This document shows positions 33,950 through 45,049 of a DNA stretch of 64,000 nucleotides, in pieces; position 1 is the stretch's first letter; each line of letters starts with the position of its first letter. Location: contig JAUPFV010000001.1 of the NCBI GenBank assembly GCA_036936605.1, positions 317,404,250 through 317,468,249 on the forward strand. Direction: 5' to 3'. A program made the position numbers and the translations under genes. This DNA is from Limnanthes douglasii subsp. nivea. Taxonomy: Eukaryota; Streptophyta; Magnoliopsida; Brassicales; Limnanthaceae. Below the pieces are notes generated by a model. The model worked only from the letters and a program-made list of their open reading frames with translations. It was not told the DNA's origin and made no database searches.

Positions 33950-35224
33950 AAATCGCCTGCCAGGTTTCCTCGGTGACGATTTCCGATTGGCGGCGTGATA
34001 TCATAGCCTTTGTAGCCGAAGGTAGACTACCCAACGATGGCGTGTCGGCTCGGAAGGTTCGTAATAAGGCTCGAGGCTAAATGTTATTGGGCGGCGTCCT
34101 ATACAAAAAAGTCATTCAGCCGCCCATTGCTAAGATGTATGGGAGTCCACGAATCGCAGATAATTGTGTCCGAACTACACGACGGCGAGGGTGCAGCTCA
34201 TTGTGGTTACAAGGCCTTGATTAGGAGAATTTTTCTTGCAGGATTTTATTGGCCGACGGTCGCTGCGGACGCACGACAAATAGTAAAAACTTGTGACACT
34301 TGTCAAAGATTCGCGAATGCGATCAACGTACCCGCAGCTCCTTTGGAATCCATATCAGAAGGATTGCCCTTCGACCGATGGGGAATCGACTTTGTAGGAC
34401 CGCTACCGATGGCATCTGGAGGGAGATAGACGATCATGGTAGCGGTGGACTATTTTGCCAAATGGGTTGAAGCCGAGCTGTTATCCGCCACTAAGACCAA
34501 AGACATCATCAAATTTATTTGGTCTAACATCTGTTGTCGTTTCGGGGTACCCCAGAGGCTAACCATGGATAACGGACCGCAATTCGACAGCGGAGAAATG
34601 AAAACTTTTTGCACAACTCACAGGATCAGGCAATGTTTCTCTGCCCCATTCCATCCTCAAGCGAACGGGCAAGTCGAAGTTACCAACCGAACCATTCTGG
34701 ATGGACTCAAAAAGAACCTCGAAGGAAAGGCCGGTAAATGGCCGGATTACCTACAAGAAGTGTTATGGGCTTACCGAACCACCCCTCGGACGGCGACCCA
34801 TGAATCACCTTATGCTCTAGTGTATGGTATGGACGCGGTCACTCCGGCAGAATCTATTTTTCCATCTTTCAGAATCGATACCTATGACGAAAACACAAAC
34901 GAAGATGACAGAAGACTCGCTCTCGATCTCATTGAAGAAAAACGGAACCGCGCTCAGTTGAACTCTTTAAACTATCAGACCCTGATGAGAAGTCGGTACG
35001 CATCCAAGGTACTTCGTCGTGAGTTTAAATTGGGTGACAAGGTTTTGAGACGCGTTTTTCTCCACACCAAAGACAAAAGCCTCGGCAAGCTCGCCCCGAA
35101 TTGGGAAGGACCGTACGAAGTCATAGAAAAAATCAGGAGTGGGACATATCGTTTGCAAAACAAGCTCGGGCAATCGTTAAGACTACCATGGAACATCGAA
35201 CATCTGAAATTGTATCTAGAATAA
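33950..35224 (+). pseudogene. Tat-2 integrase
   Basis: The N-terminal linker (ISDWRRDIIAFVAEGRLP) ends at TAA 34078. A frameshift follows, then the zinc domain (ELHDGEGAAHCGYKAL, CDTCQRFA), FDRWGIDFVGPLP (first catalytic Asp) and TAG 34427. The rest is open to 35224 and contains TMDNGPQFDS (Asp), PQANGQVEVTNRTI (Glu), WAYRTTPRTATHESPYALVY and the C-terminal LGDKVLRRVFLHTKDK, NWEGPYEVIEKI, PWNIEHLKLYLE. All catalytic residues are visible, but no single frame spans them. Confidence 0.93.
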
Positions 35225-35271
35225 TTTTATTTACCTGTAATTCGTTAAAGTGTCGTCTGTAAGAATTTATT

Positions 35272-35342
35272 GGTCGGGGATGCACTCTTTCCTATCTCGG
35301 TGGCGCGAGAAGGTTTTAATGAGGCATCATTGACGCCCGACC
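35272..35342 (+). other. Conserved GGTCGGG...CCCGACC block after pol
   Basis: The same block as in Tat-1 at 15305-15375. The ends are complementary (GGTCGGG/CCCGACC) and an inner TCTCG-GTGGCG-CGAGA forms a perfect 5-bp stem. It lies about 47 bp after the integrase stop. Confidence 0.62.
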
Positions 35343-35429
35343 CTCTCGATGGAGTTAATTAAAAAAAATTGCCTTCCAATCTTTGAAGTATTACAAACTT
35401 GGTCAGCTGACGAGCTGGTCGACGTTCGT

Positions 35430-35870
35430 CCCTGCTAATCTTGATTGATCTGTGAAACCTTTTTTGGTTTTTCAGTTTTCGAACTGATCTACATTTTACG
35501 ATTCCCGACCCTATGGGGAGTTTTCAATATTACATTGATCTACAAAACCTTTTTTGGTTTTTCAGTTTTCGAACTAATCTACATTTTACGATTCCCGACC
35601 CTATGGGGAGATTTCAATATTACATTAATCTACATAACCTTTTTTGGTTTTTCAGTTTTCGAACTAATCTATATTTTACGATTCCCGACCCTATGGGGAG
35701 TTTTCAATATTACATTGATCTACAGAACCTTTTTTAGTTTTTCAGTTTTTGAACTAATCTACATTTTAAAATTCCCGACCTATTGGAAAATTTTCAATGT
35801 TATATCAGTCAACAGACCCTTATGGGTTTTTTAGCTTTCAACTAATCTACAGTTTATATCGCCGACCTTA
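35430..35870. repeat. 90-bp minisatellite of Tat-2
   Basis: About five units with exact 90-bp spacing (TTTTTGGTTT at 35461, 35551, 35641, a variant at 35731 and again near 35821). Each holds ATTCCCGACCCTATGGGGAG. In reverse complement it aligns with the 88-bp units of Tat-1. Because 90 is a multiple of three, a repetitive frame stays open across it; I regard this as chance. Confidence 0.92.
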
Positions 35871-36052
35871 CGAAAAAATTTCAACATCTATTAAAATATT
35901 ATAGAAAAAACACCCCATAAAATGCCAACATAAAAGAAATATTGATTGTTTGAGAATTTTTTTCAAAGAGGGCAATTAACAGGGGACTCCACAGCCCCCA
36001 AAAGTAAGACAATAAAGCAACAAAACAACAAAAAACAACGAGGGCGTCGGGA

Positions 36053-38645
36053 TTACGCATCATCCTCCTCTGATTCAGTTACATCTGACTCATCTTCACA
36101 GACAACATCAGAAGGGCGGTCATCTTCCGGCACATCCAGCCACATCGACCCGAGGTGAAGGTCCGGTAAGCGATTATGAAATGATAGCACATATGCGACT
36201 TTGGCTTCGGCTATCTCCTTTTCCATCCACTTCTTGCACTTTTCGAAAAAAACGGTGTTCGCAGCTTTCAGCTCTTGGATCTCCCGCGTCAAGGTAACAG
36301 CGCGATCTTCCCCGAACTTCTTTGTTTGTTCTATGGCATGTTCGGCCTCTACAACCCGCCCTTCCACCAGCACCTGAGCCGCTTCAGCCTTCTGCACCCG
36401 CTCTTCCAGACTAACAATCATGGCCTCTGCGTCCTCTAGCTTCTGGCCCAGCTCAATCGCCCGGCGCTCCTTCATGGCTGCTGGCACAAGCAAGTTGTAC
36501 AGAGAAAGGGCCAATCCATCGGTTCCTTGCAACATGAAAGTATGCGGACTTCCAAGCATAGACAGCACCGGGTACTTCATCCCACTCGATGACGCCGCAG
36601 CAGGGTCCGAGGTTTTCGATTGACTACATCGTCAGGAATTACCACCACGGGGGATGCCTTTGAACCACCGTCAACCCTCTCGTACTGGTCGAAAAGCTCC
36701 GGGACAGTGGCATTCTCAACATCGGGGACCGAACCGCTTTCCTTCTTTGAGCGTTTGGATTTTTTAGCCCGAGTTCCATCTGCATTGGCCTTCCCTTTCC
36801 GCTTCAACGCCAGTTCCTGGGTCAGTGGCACCTCCTCACCCTCAGCAGCAGCTTCATCCTGAGGCTCTCGAGCATCAACCTCTTCAGCATCGGTAGCACC
36901 TTGTTCGACCTCATCGTCGGATTTTGGGCGCTTGCTAGGCGCCTTGTTACGCTTCGGTAGAAACAGGTGCGCGTCAGGTGCTTCGGTCTTTGCGATCAAG
37001 TCCTCCATCCTTGGGGGCTGACGCAGCTGCTCAATTGATAGCACTTCTGATGAACAACGCCAGAGGTTTCTCGAGATCAGATTTGTATTCTTGAATGCCC
37101 GATGCATCGCCCGACCCTAGTGCGCTTTAGCATAATCCTTCAACACTTGGAAGGTAGCCTTTCCCGCTTTAAATTAATCCTTTTTCAGCCCCTGGATAAA
37201 CTCCTTCGACACTGCACAAAGGTTCGGGATTACTACAAAAACAAAAATAAAATAAAAAAATTGCGGAAAGGCTTACCATCAGGAACCCATATCCGCAGCA
37301 GCAACCTCGGATTCTCTCAGCTATAGGGGCAGCCATTTTCCCAGCAGCCACTTAAGAAGACGAAGAGGTGTTTCCAACCCTTGTCACCCTCACGAAAATC
37401 ATTCACTATCTTCAAGGTGTTGGCAAGGGAAGAATAGAAAAAATCCGACTTCGGGGATTTAGATAGCCCGGACATGGCAATGTATTGCTCCATGGGCATG
37501 ACCCGACCAGAAAGGCGCGAGGCCATTATGCAGGACATCAACGTGTACCAGGCGTTGGGCGTCAGCTGAGAGGGACAGATCTGCAGAGTTCTGAAATACA
37601 TAACAATCTCGGGATCTAGGGGGAATCTAAGGCCCCAGTTGAATAGCTCGGTAAAGAGCACGATTTCTCGTGACCGAACGTGTACGCGGGTCTCCCCGGG
37701 AACTGGAAACCTGACAGTGACGCACTCAGGGATGCCCCACCGGACCAGCAGCTCTGGCTCTTCCTCAGCAGTGAAATAGAGATACTTGCCTTCGAACAGA
37801 GAAATGACGTAGTCCACGGGCAACCAGCGATGATAGGTAGTGATAACAATCTCTTCTATCTCCTCAGGAAGTGGCTCCGCGGGAGGGGCAGCGGCGGTCC
37901 CAGCAGCGGCACCGTCTCCAACAGGCAGAGCACCGACAGGCAGAGCATATGCATCCGACTCCTCGGTACTCGCTATCGGGATCTTATCAGAACTAAGGGC
38001 GATGTCCGCACCCGGATCGGTTTCTCGCACGACATGGTCGGCAGTGTTCGAGCAGCTGCCAGTTTGGGTCGGATTCGCCTCGTTTTGTTCCCGATGGGCG
38101 CGTTCGGGATCCATTTCTGCGGGAGTCAAGGGCCGCTGATTAAGACCTAAAAAAGTCACATCTGTGTTAGTACCGGTTCGGTATCCCCGTATGTTGGGAG
38201 TAAGCTGAACCATCCCAAGAAAATTACCTCTCATCGGAGAAGTTGGAGGACTGGTCTCACCCATAGGAAGAAATTGACCTCGACCGCGACATCGGGAAGA
38301 GAAAAGAGGCGCGGTAGCGTAAGAATTGACCGACGAAGGCGTCGGACGGCTTTTTTGGGCGACGGGGGAGTGCAGAGAGCTGCTGCTAGAAGATAGGGCA
38401 ATAGGCTCCAAGGTCTGACCTCCAGATGATTCGGGTAAGATGAAGGCCTCAGCAGGGATCGAATGAGAAATAACGGGGTCGTGAGGCTGCGGTATGGGCG
38501 TGAATGGTTTGGTATTAGGACTCCAAATTAACCCCGCGCGTCGGTATTCTTCAGCACGATGACCGATGCTAGCCCAATCCTCAAATCCGAACACTGGTTG
38601 TTTCTTTTTGGGTTTTGGTTTCCGCTTCGGATGGCTATGTCTCAT
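36053..38645 (-). pseudogene. Tat-2 antisense ORF, two exons (Transposase_28-like)
   Basis: Homologue of the Tat-1 antisense ORF. Exon 1 (38645 down to 37277) starts MRHSHPKRKPKPKKKQPVFG, has a Ser/Pro-rich middle and the PF04195-like region (FNWGLRFPLDPEIVMYFRTL, CPSQLTPNAWYTLMS, SGCWENG). A 65-bp intron (37276-37212, GTAAGC...TTTGTGCAG) lies at exactly the same phase-1 site as in Tat-1. Exon 2 encodes LWRCSSEVLSIEQLRQPP, an acidic/basic linker, a coiled coil (EDAEAMIVSLEERVQKAEAA) and AYVLSFHNRLPDLHLGSMW with an acidic end (ESEEDDA). Lesions: TGA at 37319-37317, TAA at 37176, TAG at 37119 and a frameshift near 36600. The lesions differ from those of Tat-1, so decay was independent. Confidence 0.82.
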
Positions 38646-38730
38646 AAAACAAGCTTTCTCTCTCTAGAAAAATTTGAGCAGCAGTTTCTCTCTCTAGAAC
38701 GCTTCTAAGAGCAATGTTCGTCTATAAGGC

Positions 38731-38737
38731 ATTTATA
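38731..38737 (-). promoter_or_regulatory. TATA box for Tat-2 antisense ORF
   Basis: TATAAAT within GCCTATAAATGCC on the minus strand, about 90 bp before the antisense ATG. Two AGAGAGAGAAA stretches follow. Position and leader match Tat-1. Confidence 0.6.
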
Positions 38738-39169
38738 GGCAACTTCTTCTAGCCGTTGCACGCGCGGGGAAGTCCAAACGATGGAAAGCAGCGGGAAGTC
38801 GAAAGGGTTTCGTGAGGAGTTGTGCAAACAAGCACGCCTCGAGTAGTCGACCAACACGTGTCGCTTTTGGTCAAAAAAACACAACAGGCGTGGGCTAGCT
38901 GAGTCAGACAGAGATGCTAGTATGGGCTTCACCAACCTGAAAGGGTGTGACCGACCGAGGCCCATAAAGGTGAACAAAGACAGACCCAGAACGACCCAGG
39001 AACAATCCGCGGGACGAAACGTTCCCGACCACCTCTGAACAAGCTAGAAGGGTCGGGCGCCAGATGGAATGGAAGATTAGCCCCGCAGAGGAAACCCAGA
39101 TTGATCCAGAGGCCAAAGTACAAAGGCATTTTGAGCTAAACCGTCGAAGTCTTCACTCCCTCCGCTCCC

Positions 39170-39185
39170 AAAGACTGGGGGCTAC
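39170..39185 (+). promoter_or_regulatory. Tat-2 polypurine tract
   Basis: AAAGACTGGGGGCTAC directly precedes the 3' LTR. Confidence 0.85.
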
Positions 39186-39512
39186 TGATAAGGGAGCAAT
39201 TCACCGATAATAAGAACAAGGGGCCAATTGTGAATAGAAGGAACTTAAAATACCTATTAGAATATTTATCATTAATTAGAGAGTAATTTGTAAACAATGT
39301 ATATAAAAAAAGACTAAAGAGGAAATAAAGTAAGCCCACTAATGACATAAATGGGTCCACCTTCCAACACTATAAAAGGGGATTCTTTATTCTTGGTAGG
39401 TGGGACATTCCATATTATTCTATTCTCTTTGCACTTTCTCTCTCTATACTCTCTCTCTAGTCACATCAGATTCAAGATCCGAAATATTCCTCAGTCATTT
39501 ATTCTCTCATCA
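39186..39512 (+). repeat. Tat-2 3' LTR
   Basis: 327 bp, pairs with 28980-29306 with six differences, and is followed by the GCTTC duplication. Confidence 0.96.
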
Positions 39513-41030
39513 GCTTCAACACATGTATGAATCAAAATTGTAAAAATTCATGAATATCTTTACAATGAAAACATAATTAAATACATAGTGTCATCCATTA
39601 GGGATCCTCTAAATATTAAAGTACCATATAAAAATGGAACTTACCATAACGTTTGTTATGCTAGAATTGAAAATGATGTTTCTAAAATGATTAAACACCA
39701 CATCTAGGTTGGATTTGGTGATAGGCAGGAATGCTGGCTAACGGTCAACTATAAAGACTTACCATGATATTGTAACAATTTGTTTCACCTGGGTCATAGT
39801 CAAGACATGTGTAAGAAAGTATCAAACAAATCTCAGCCTAAACAAAGAATTGTATAAAGTTGAGAATGAAGATAAAAAATGTGATACTCAAAACAATATC
39901 TTCTTCAAATCTACTTAAACTTACAAAGATAAAGTGTATCACCTAAAAGTCAAATCTTTATTATCAAACCATATCAAAGAATGAAGGAGAAAATTACGAA
40001 TAGTCATCCTAAAGAGCATCTATCATCACACAAGAATTCAACTACAAGAAAAGATAAAGAAACAACAGATAACTCTGCTATTAACATTCAATATAATACT
40101 AAGAATCAAGACACCAAATCCTAAGAAATTGAGGAAATTATAGAAGTTATTCAAACTCTTGAGCAAGGCTACAATCTATCAAATTCTCAAGATTATAAAA
40201 ATTTGATCTCCAGCAATGTCACCCCCAACCAGAACAACATATGAAGCTTACCTATTTCTCCAACTCTTAATCTCAAAGTCACTGAAGAAGGATTCCATGA
40301 AGTTCTCAACAGAAAACTAAAGAAATCTAGAAGAAAAAATAAGTCTAATAGTCTGATAATCAAATCTTTGAGATACTCAAGGACCAACAAACCATCTACC
40401 TCTCTTCCTAATGATGATAAAGATTCTTAGGTGGAATATCATAGAACTAAAAAAACAATTCCTCTGTTAGAAAATATAAATCTATCATCCTCAAAGAAAA
40501 TATCTAATTAATAGATATTCAAGAGCCTTTACTCAACTCTGAGAATTTGGAAACATTTCTACAAAGATTGGCTTTAAGAATTACACTACTAATACTTTAA
40601 ACAAAATATGGTTTTTGTGGAATGATGATTTTACTATCAACACTCTTCATGATCACTCTCAATGTTTACATTTAGAAATTTTATATTACGGATTAGATAA
40701 AAGCATTTTACTAACAATTGTTTATGTCAAATGCCAGAGACATAACATGAGAGAGCTTTGGAATCATCCAAGGAACATTTTAACTACTACTAATGAGTGG
40801 CTTGTAATTGGATATTTCAATGTTATTTCTACATTTGATGAGAAATTATGATGTTCTATATTCTGTCACAACAACATAGAGGATTTCAATGATGTTATTA
40901 GGGACTACCATTTGGAGGATGTTGGTTTTACTGGCTCCAAATTCACTTGGACCAACAACTCCAAATAGAAGAGATTAGACAAATATCTCTATAACTTTGC
41001 ATGGTCAAGCTTCTTTAATGATACGTAGAT
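39513..41030 (+). pseudogene. LINE remnant after Tat-2: ORF1 zinc knuckle and endonuclease
   Basis: Continues the LINE from 28490. Near 39770-39815 the zinc-knuckle-like YCNNLFHLGHSQDMCKK is readable, with one knuckle Cys replaced by Leu. A Lys/Ser-rich ORF1 tail follows. From about 40550 the ORF2 endonuclease is visible: WLVIGYFNVIS (usually GDFN, so the Asp is lost), DVGFTGSKFTWTNNSK and RLDKYLYNFAWSSFF. Many stops. The sequence is cut off near 41030 by another gypsy fragment, and no RT is present. Confidence 0.75.
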
Positions 41031-41349
41031 TCTTCATATGACCATAACTTGTTCTGACGATGCTCGTTTACGTGTGGTAGCGCTGAGATATGAGTTTGAA
41101 CAGACGACGACAAATACGAAGAGAAGAAGACAAAAACAAAAAATAGATAATCTCTAATCCTAGGTCAGAGTATAAGAGACTTTAAAGAAAACTCAAATTA
41201 TATTCCAAAAAGCCTGACCGCAAAAATAGGGTTTGAGAGCCTTTTATAGAAGTTCTCCAAACCATACATCAAAATTACAACTTGTTCCTCATTAATAAAA
41301 TAAATCACAGCCCAATTTCAAAGCGATTGGAGTTGTTTAAGTATTTTAA
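41031..41349 (-). mobile_element. Possible LTR/3' UTR part of gypsy fragment
   Basis: Lies downstream (minus strand) of the integrase C-terminus below. TATA-like CTATAAAAGG on the minus strand near 41240. Limits unknown. Confidence 0.35.
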
Positions 41350-42044
41350 TTAAATCCAATAAAAATAGAAAAATGTAGAAAATTCACAAAAACAACAAAA
41401 AAAGGGCCTAAACGATAGAATTTTGGGCTTGGACTTCATTACCATTCCCTCTTGATGCTTTCGAAAATCGTTGGGCTTCATGACACGTTCAATTTGAGTG
41501 GTCGTAATGCCTAATTCGAATGATGGAGCCCCAAATAAATCTCGTTTTTCTTTGTCCAAAAGGACCATATAGTCATGGGGTTGTGCAACTACATCATCCT
41601 CTCCTTCTTCGGAAGAATTCGCCCACGAATTCTCAGCTTCATCGTCCTCATCAATATTGGTAAATGGCACCAAGTGCTTCACGTTGAAAACGTTATGGGT
41701 CTTCATGTGGCTGGGTAGCTTTTTCTTGTATGCATTGAGACTAATCTTTTCAATGATTTCAAACGGACTCACATTCTTTGCAGCTAATTTGTTGTACTCA
41801 TGCGCATGATAGCAATCTCTGGTCAAAACTTCCCATACAAAGTCCCCTACTGCAAACTCTACCATTCGGTGCTTCTTATCTGCGGCAAACTTGTACTTTT
41901 ATGTTGTTTCCTCCAGGTTTTGTGTGTGTTTTCATGGATCTCCCGTAGATTAGCGATGGCGGTCTCGGCCCTAGCTGGAACCTTGTCAAGCATTGGGAAA
42001 TCCAAATCCATAGGACCCCGTGGGTTATAATCATAGACTACCAA
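41350..42044 (-). pseudogene. C-terminal integrase of a different Ty3/gypsy element
   Basis: Two minus frames. The first, 41859-42044, reads VVYDYNPRGPMDLDFP and AETAIANLREIHENTH. The second, 41350-41865, reads VGDFVWEVLTRDCYHAHEYN, KLAAKNVSPFEIIEKIS, then the NAYKKKLPSHMKTHNVFNVK block and HLVPF, with an acidic tail and PKILSFRPFF. This is the typical end of a gypsy integrase without a chromo-like tail seen by eye. It differs clearly from the Tat integrases here. A frameshift near 41860 separates the frames. Only this 3' fragment of the element remains. Confidence 0.8.
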
Positions 42045-42479
42045 GATAGAATTTATCCAATCCGTATATCGAACTGGTGAAATATTAGACCGATATTCAC
42101 TTTGTATTATAAACTCAATAGATATGTAAGATTAATGGTGTTTTATGTAATAGGGAATAAATATGTTTTTAATGTAGTAAGTTAATGAGGTAGATTAACC
42201 AGAAATAGACTAATTGTGTAAGCTCATAGATCCACCACCATTATATATAAGGCATTGGACATTTTCTTAGAAAAGATAAACAATTATCATTCTATTATTA
42301 TTTTTGACATTTTCTCTCTCCAACTTTTGTGTGATCCCCAAAGTATTCAGGACCAATTTTTCTTTCAAACATTTTTAGGAGTCATCAAGGGCGACCATAG
42401 TATGAGCTAAAACTAGTACCCATATATAATATTTAAAACCACTAAGACACGAAACTCGACTTCAGATTCTTGGGAGAAA

Positions 42480-44010
42480 TGAACATTGAGACGCATGGAG
42501 ATCCTCAAGTGGTTATACAATGATTGATGAAGCTCCAGGAGGCCACCAATATAGCTAGGGTCATAATTGGAAGCAATCTACTCTATCATCAAAAAGTATA
42601 TATAGATATCTAGTGAAACTATTTACAATATCAAAAATGAAAAAAAATTGGTAAAAATCGAGATCCAGATAACCATATGGAGGAGTTCAAGAATTTCTTG
42701 ATGAATTATGATGATGTGATGATGATAAGTTATTTTTTTGTGCTTTCTCCCAAAATTTTAAGTATAATTGTTTGAAGTGGTACAGTCAAATTCCTTAGGG
42801 TTTTATCAAGAATTTCAAAATATTCTAGACAGATTTTAGGCGGCAGTGTGTACGAAGTACAAAAACCAGGGGCACAGTGATACGATTATCTTCTGGATAT
42901 AGTCACTTGGAGAAGGTTTAAAAGATATACCATGCACTTTATTTTTATAAAGAATAGTTTAGAAGATTTCATGAGCAAGTCTCTTATGCTACTTTTAGAT
43001 AAAATCTTCTCCTCGAAGAACTGGTTGATGAAGTTACTAGGAAGAAAGCTTTAACCTTTGGTGCTATGTTGGTACATATTGAAGAGAAGATTAAGGTATA
43101 GGAGTCTTAAAGAATGACACTTGTTCCCTTACCCCCAACAAAGACAAACTCAAAACATATACGCTATGGTTTACCAACAACAACGGGTTCAAAGCTTTCA
43201 GGCCTAAAATTCTACTTTTTTCATCTAAAATATTCAAACCAAATACAACAAGAGCCAAGATTAAATCAGCAGCCTCAAGCTCAGCAACAATAACCAAGAA
43301 CGAACTAGTGGGGTTGACTTGATAATTTTGCATAAATAACAGAAAATGTTGCTGTTATTTCGATAAGACTCATAATTTTGTCTAATTTAGAAAACCCCTT
43401 CTGATTCAGAGACCTAGAGAAGAAAATGGTGAGAGTAAATCTATTCTTGAGAGAGAATGAGAGAGTTTGATTATAAAGAGGGAAAGAAAAAGTGAAAGTG
43501 AGACTGAGCTAATGAAAATATCGTCCTGTATATTCATATTCTCTGCCTTTATTTATAAGTGTTAAGACTTGGTATAACAGAATCAGTGACAAAAATGGGT
43601 TAGTTACACTTTAGTCCCCATATTAAAAAATAGAGTAGAAACGATCTATTAACTATACAATATATCATATAGGACTTTAATTTATTACATTTAAGCCCTC
43701 AATATTATATATCCATATCAGAAAGAAGTAATAGATTTCGCAATTATCACAACAACGTTGGTCATGATACGAGGGACTACATAGCTCTAAAGCAAGAGAT
43801 TCAAACTTCATTTGATAATTTCAAGTTAACATTATTTGTTAAAAGACGGACAATGATCCAACAACAGGCTCCGGTAGGCAACCAAATAGTAGCACAAAGA
43901 AGAGTACTTTAGATTGCTCCAAAGTAGTACAATGCGATGGTCATAACAAATCCTTTAGACAGTTGATTTTTCCTCATAATATTTAGATTGGACCCTAACT
44001 GAAGGGTTGC
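42480..44010 (+). pseudogene. Tat-3 gag
   Basis: Readable pieces: DPDNHMEEFKNFLMNYDD near 42660, LKWYSQIP then GFIKNFK near 42770, and YHNNVGHDTRDYIALKQEIQ near 43745-43805. They align with Tat-2 gag text DPDNHLEAFKNFML and GNDTKDCIALKKEIQ. Interrupted by the solo LTR at 43347-43720 and by many stops. Confidence 0.7.
43347..43720 (-). mobile_element. Probable solo LTR inside Tat-3 gag
   Basis: 374 bp bounded by TG...CA (TGTTGCTG to CCATATCA) and flanked by GAAAA (43342-43346) and GAAAG (43721-43725). A TATA-like TATAAATAAAG on the minus strand near 43550 suggests minus orientation. The gag text resumes directly after it. Confidence 0.6.
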
Positions 44011-44171
44011 TTTGATGATTGATGAACCTAAAGTTGAGGGTAAAGTAAAAAACTTGTGCATATATTTCGAATCATTAGCTATTTTCTAGTGGCAATACTG
44101 TGTTAGGAACTGCCACTTACTCGTGGAAAAGATACATTGTGAGTTTAACAAGTTAGCTAGCTAGAGAAAGT

Positions 44172-44640
44172 TTGACTCATCTTCACAAAGATCTGTATCC
44201 CTTTAAGGGGGTAGCTAGACCTCATGAATATGTATTGTTAGTTAGCACAACTATTAAAGGAAGCGAAATCCGAAGGATTCTAATTGATACATGTAGTTTG
44301 GATAACATCTTTCTTATGTCCACTTATAAATATATGGAAGATCCTCCTGATATCCTCCATTCTGATATGAAAATAATGGGATTTACTAAGGCTACTACCA
44401 TTGTTGTTAGAGAGTTCAAAGAGGAGGTATTTTGGGGATGAGATCCTTTCAAGAAATTGGTAAAAGTGTTGGTTATAGTAATAGATGGTCCAACTTTGTA
44501 TAATGAAATTTTTGGTAGATTTTGGCTATAAAAATATACATTATTGCATATATTATTTAATAATGTTTGATGTATGTTATTGGCAATCAAGTGGGAGTTT
44601 TTCAAGGCAGCCAGAAAGTGACAAGAAAATGATACACTAG
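44172..44640 (+). pseudogene. Tat-3 protease region
   Basis: The frame to 44441 carries ARPHEYVLLVST and EIRRILIDTCSLDNIFLMST, matching RRILVDTGSSANIIF of Tat-1/2. The catalytic Asp-Thr is present, but the following Gly is now Cys. The downstream NEIFGRFWL linker is near 44500-44530. Confidence 0.8.
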
Positions 44641-45049
44641 TTTGTTAGCTCAAAGGAAAAGATATGAGTTATAGGGGTCACCTTCAGAGTTAGATGTTAT
44701 AGACAATCTGAAAGAGAGATTTACTTCGGTAATACCTGGTGGAAGTGTTAAAAATTATTTCTTTCTAGACAATAAAAGTTTAAAGATTGGCACTCTTATC
44801 CCCGGATGTAAACGAGAAGCTGATTTTTTTTATCGAGTAATATAAGCATGTTCGCTTGATGTTCTGAATATATTACATGACTAATTGTAAATATTACATG
44901 TCATAAACTCGATGTATGGCTTAATGCACATCCGATAATTCATAAAAGGAGAACATTCTCTGTTGATAAATCTAAAGCGATCGTGATTGAATTATATTAG
45001 TTGTCAAAGGTATGTGATATAAAAAGAATAGTAGTATCTATTATGGCCA

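Larger units (their letters stand above)
28980..39512 (+). mobile_element. Tat-2: full-length Ty3/gypsy Tat/Ogre-like element
   Basis: A 10.5-kb element with 327-bp LTRs and a 5-bp target duplication GCTTC (28975-28979 and 39513-39517), inserted in a LINE ORF1. The order is LTR, PBS, gag, protease, RT, RNase H, aRNH, integrase, conserved block, 90-bp minisatellite, antisense ORF, polypurine tract, LTR. The LTRs differ at 6 of 327 positions by my count, all transitions, so it is younger than Tat-1. Nevertheless gag-pol has about eight stops and several frameshifts. Confidence 0.96.

Noticed and set aside
35445..35834. 129-codon ORF made of a 30-residue repeat (FFGFSVFELIYIL type)
   Set aside because: It lies wholly inside the 90-bp minisatellite; since 90 is divisible by three any open unit stays open. 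The homologous 88-89 bp array of Tat-1 cannot keep such a frame.
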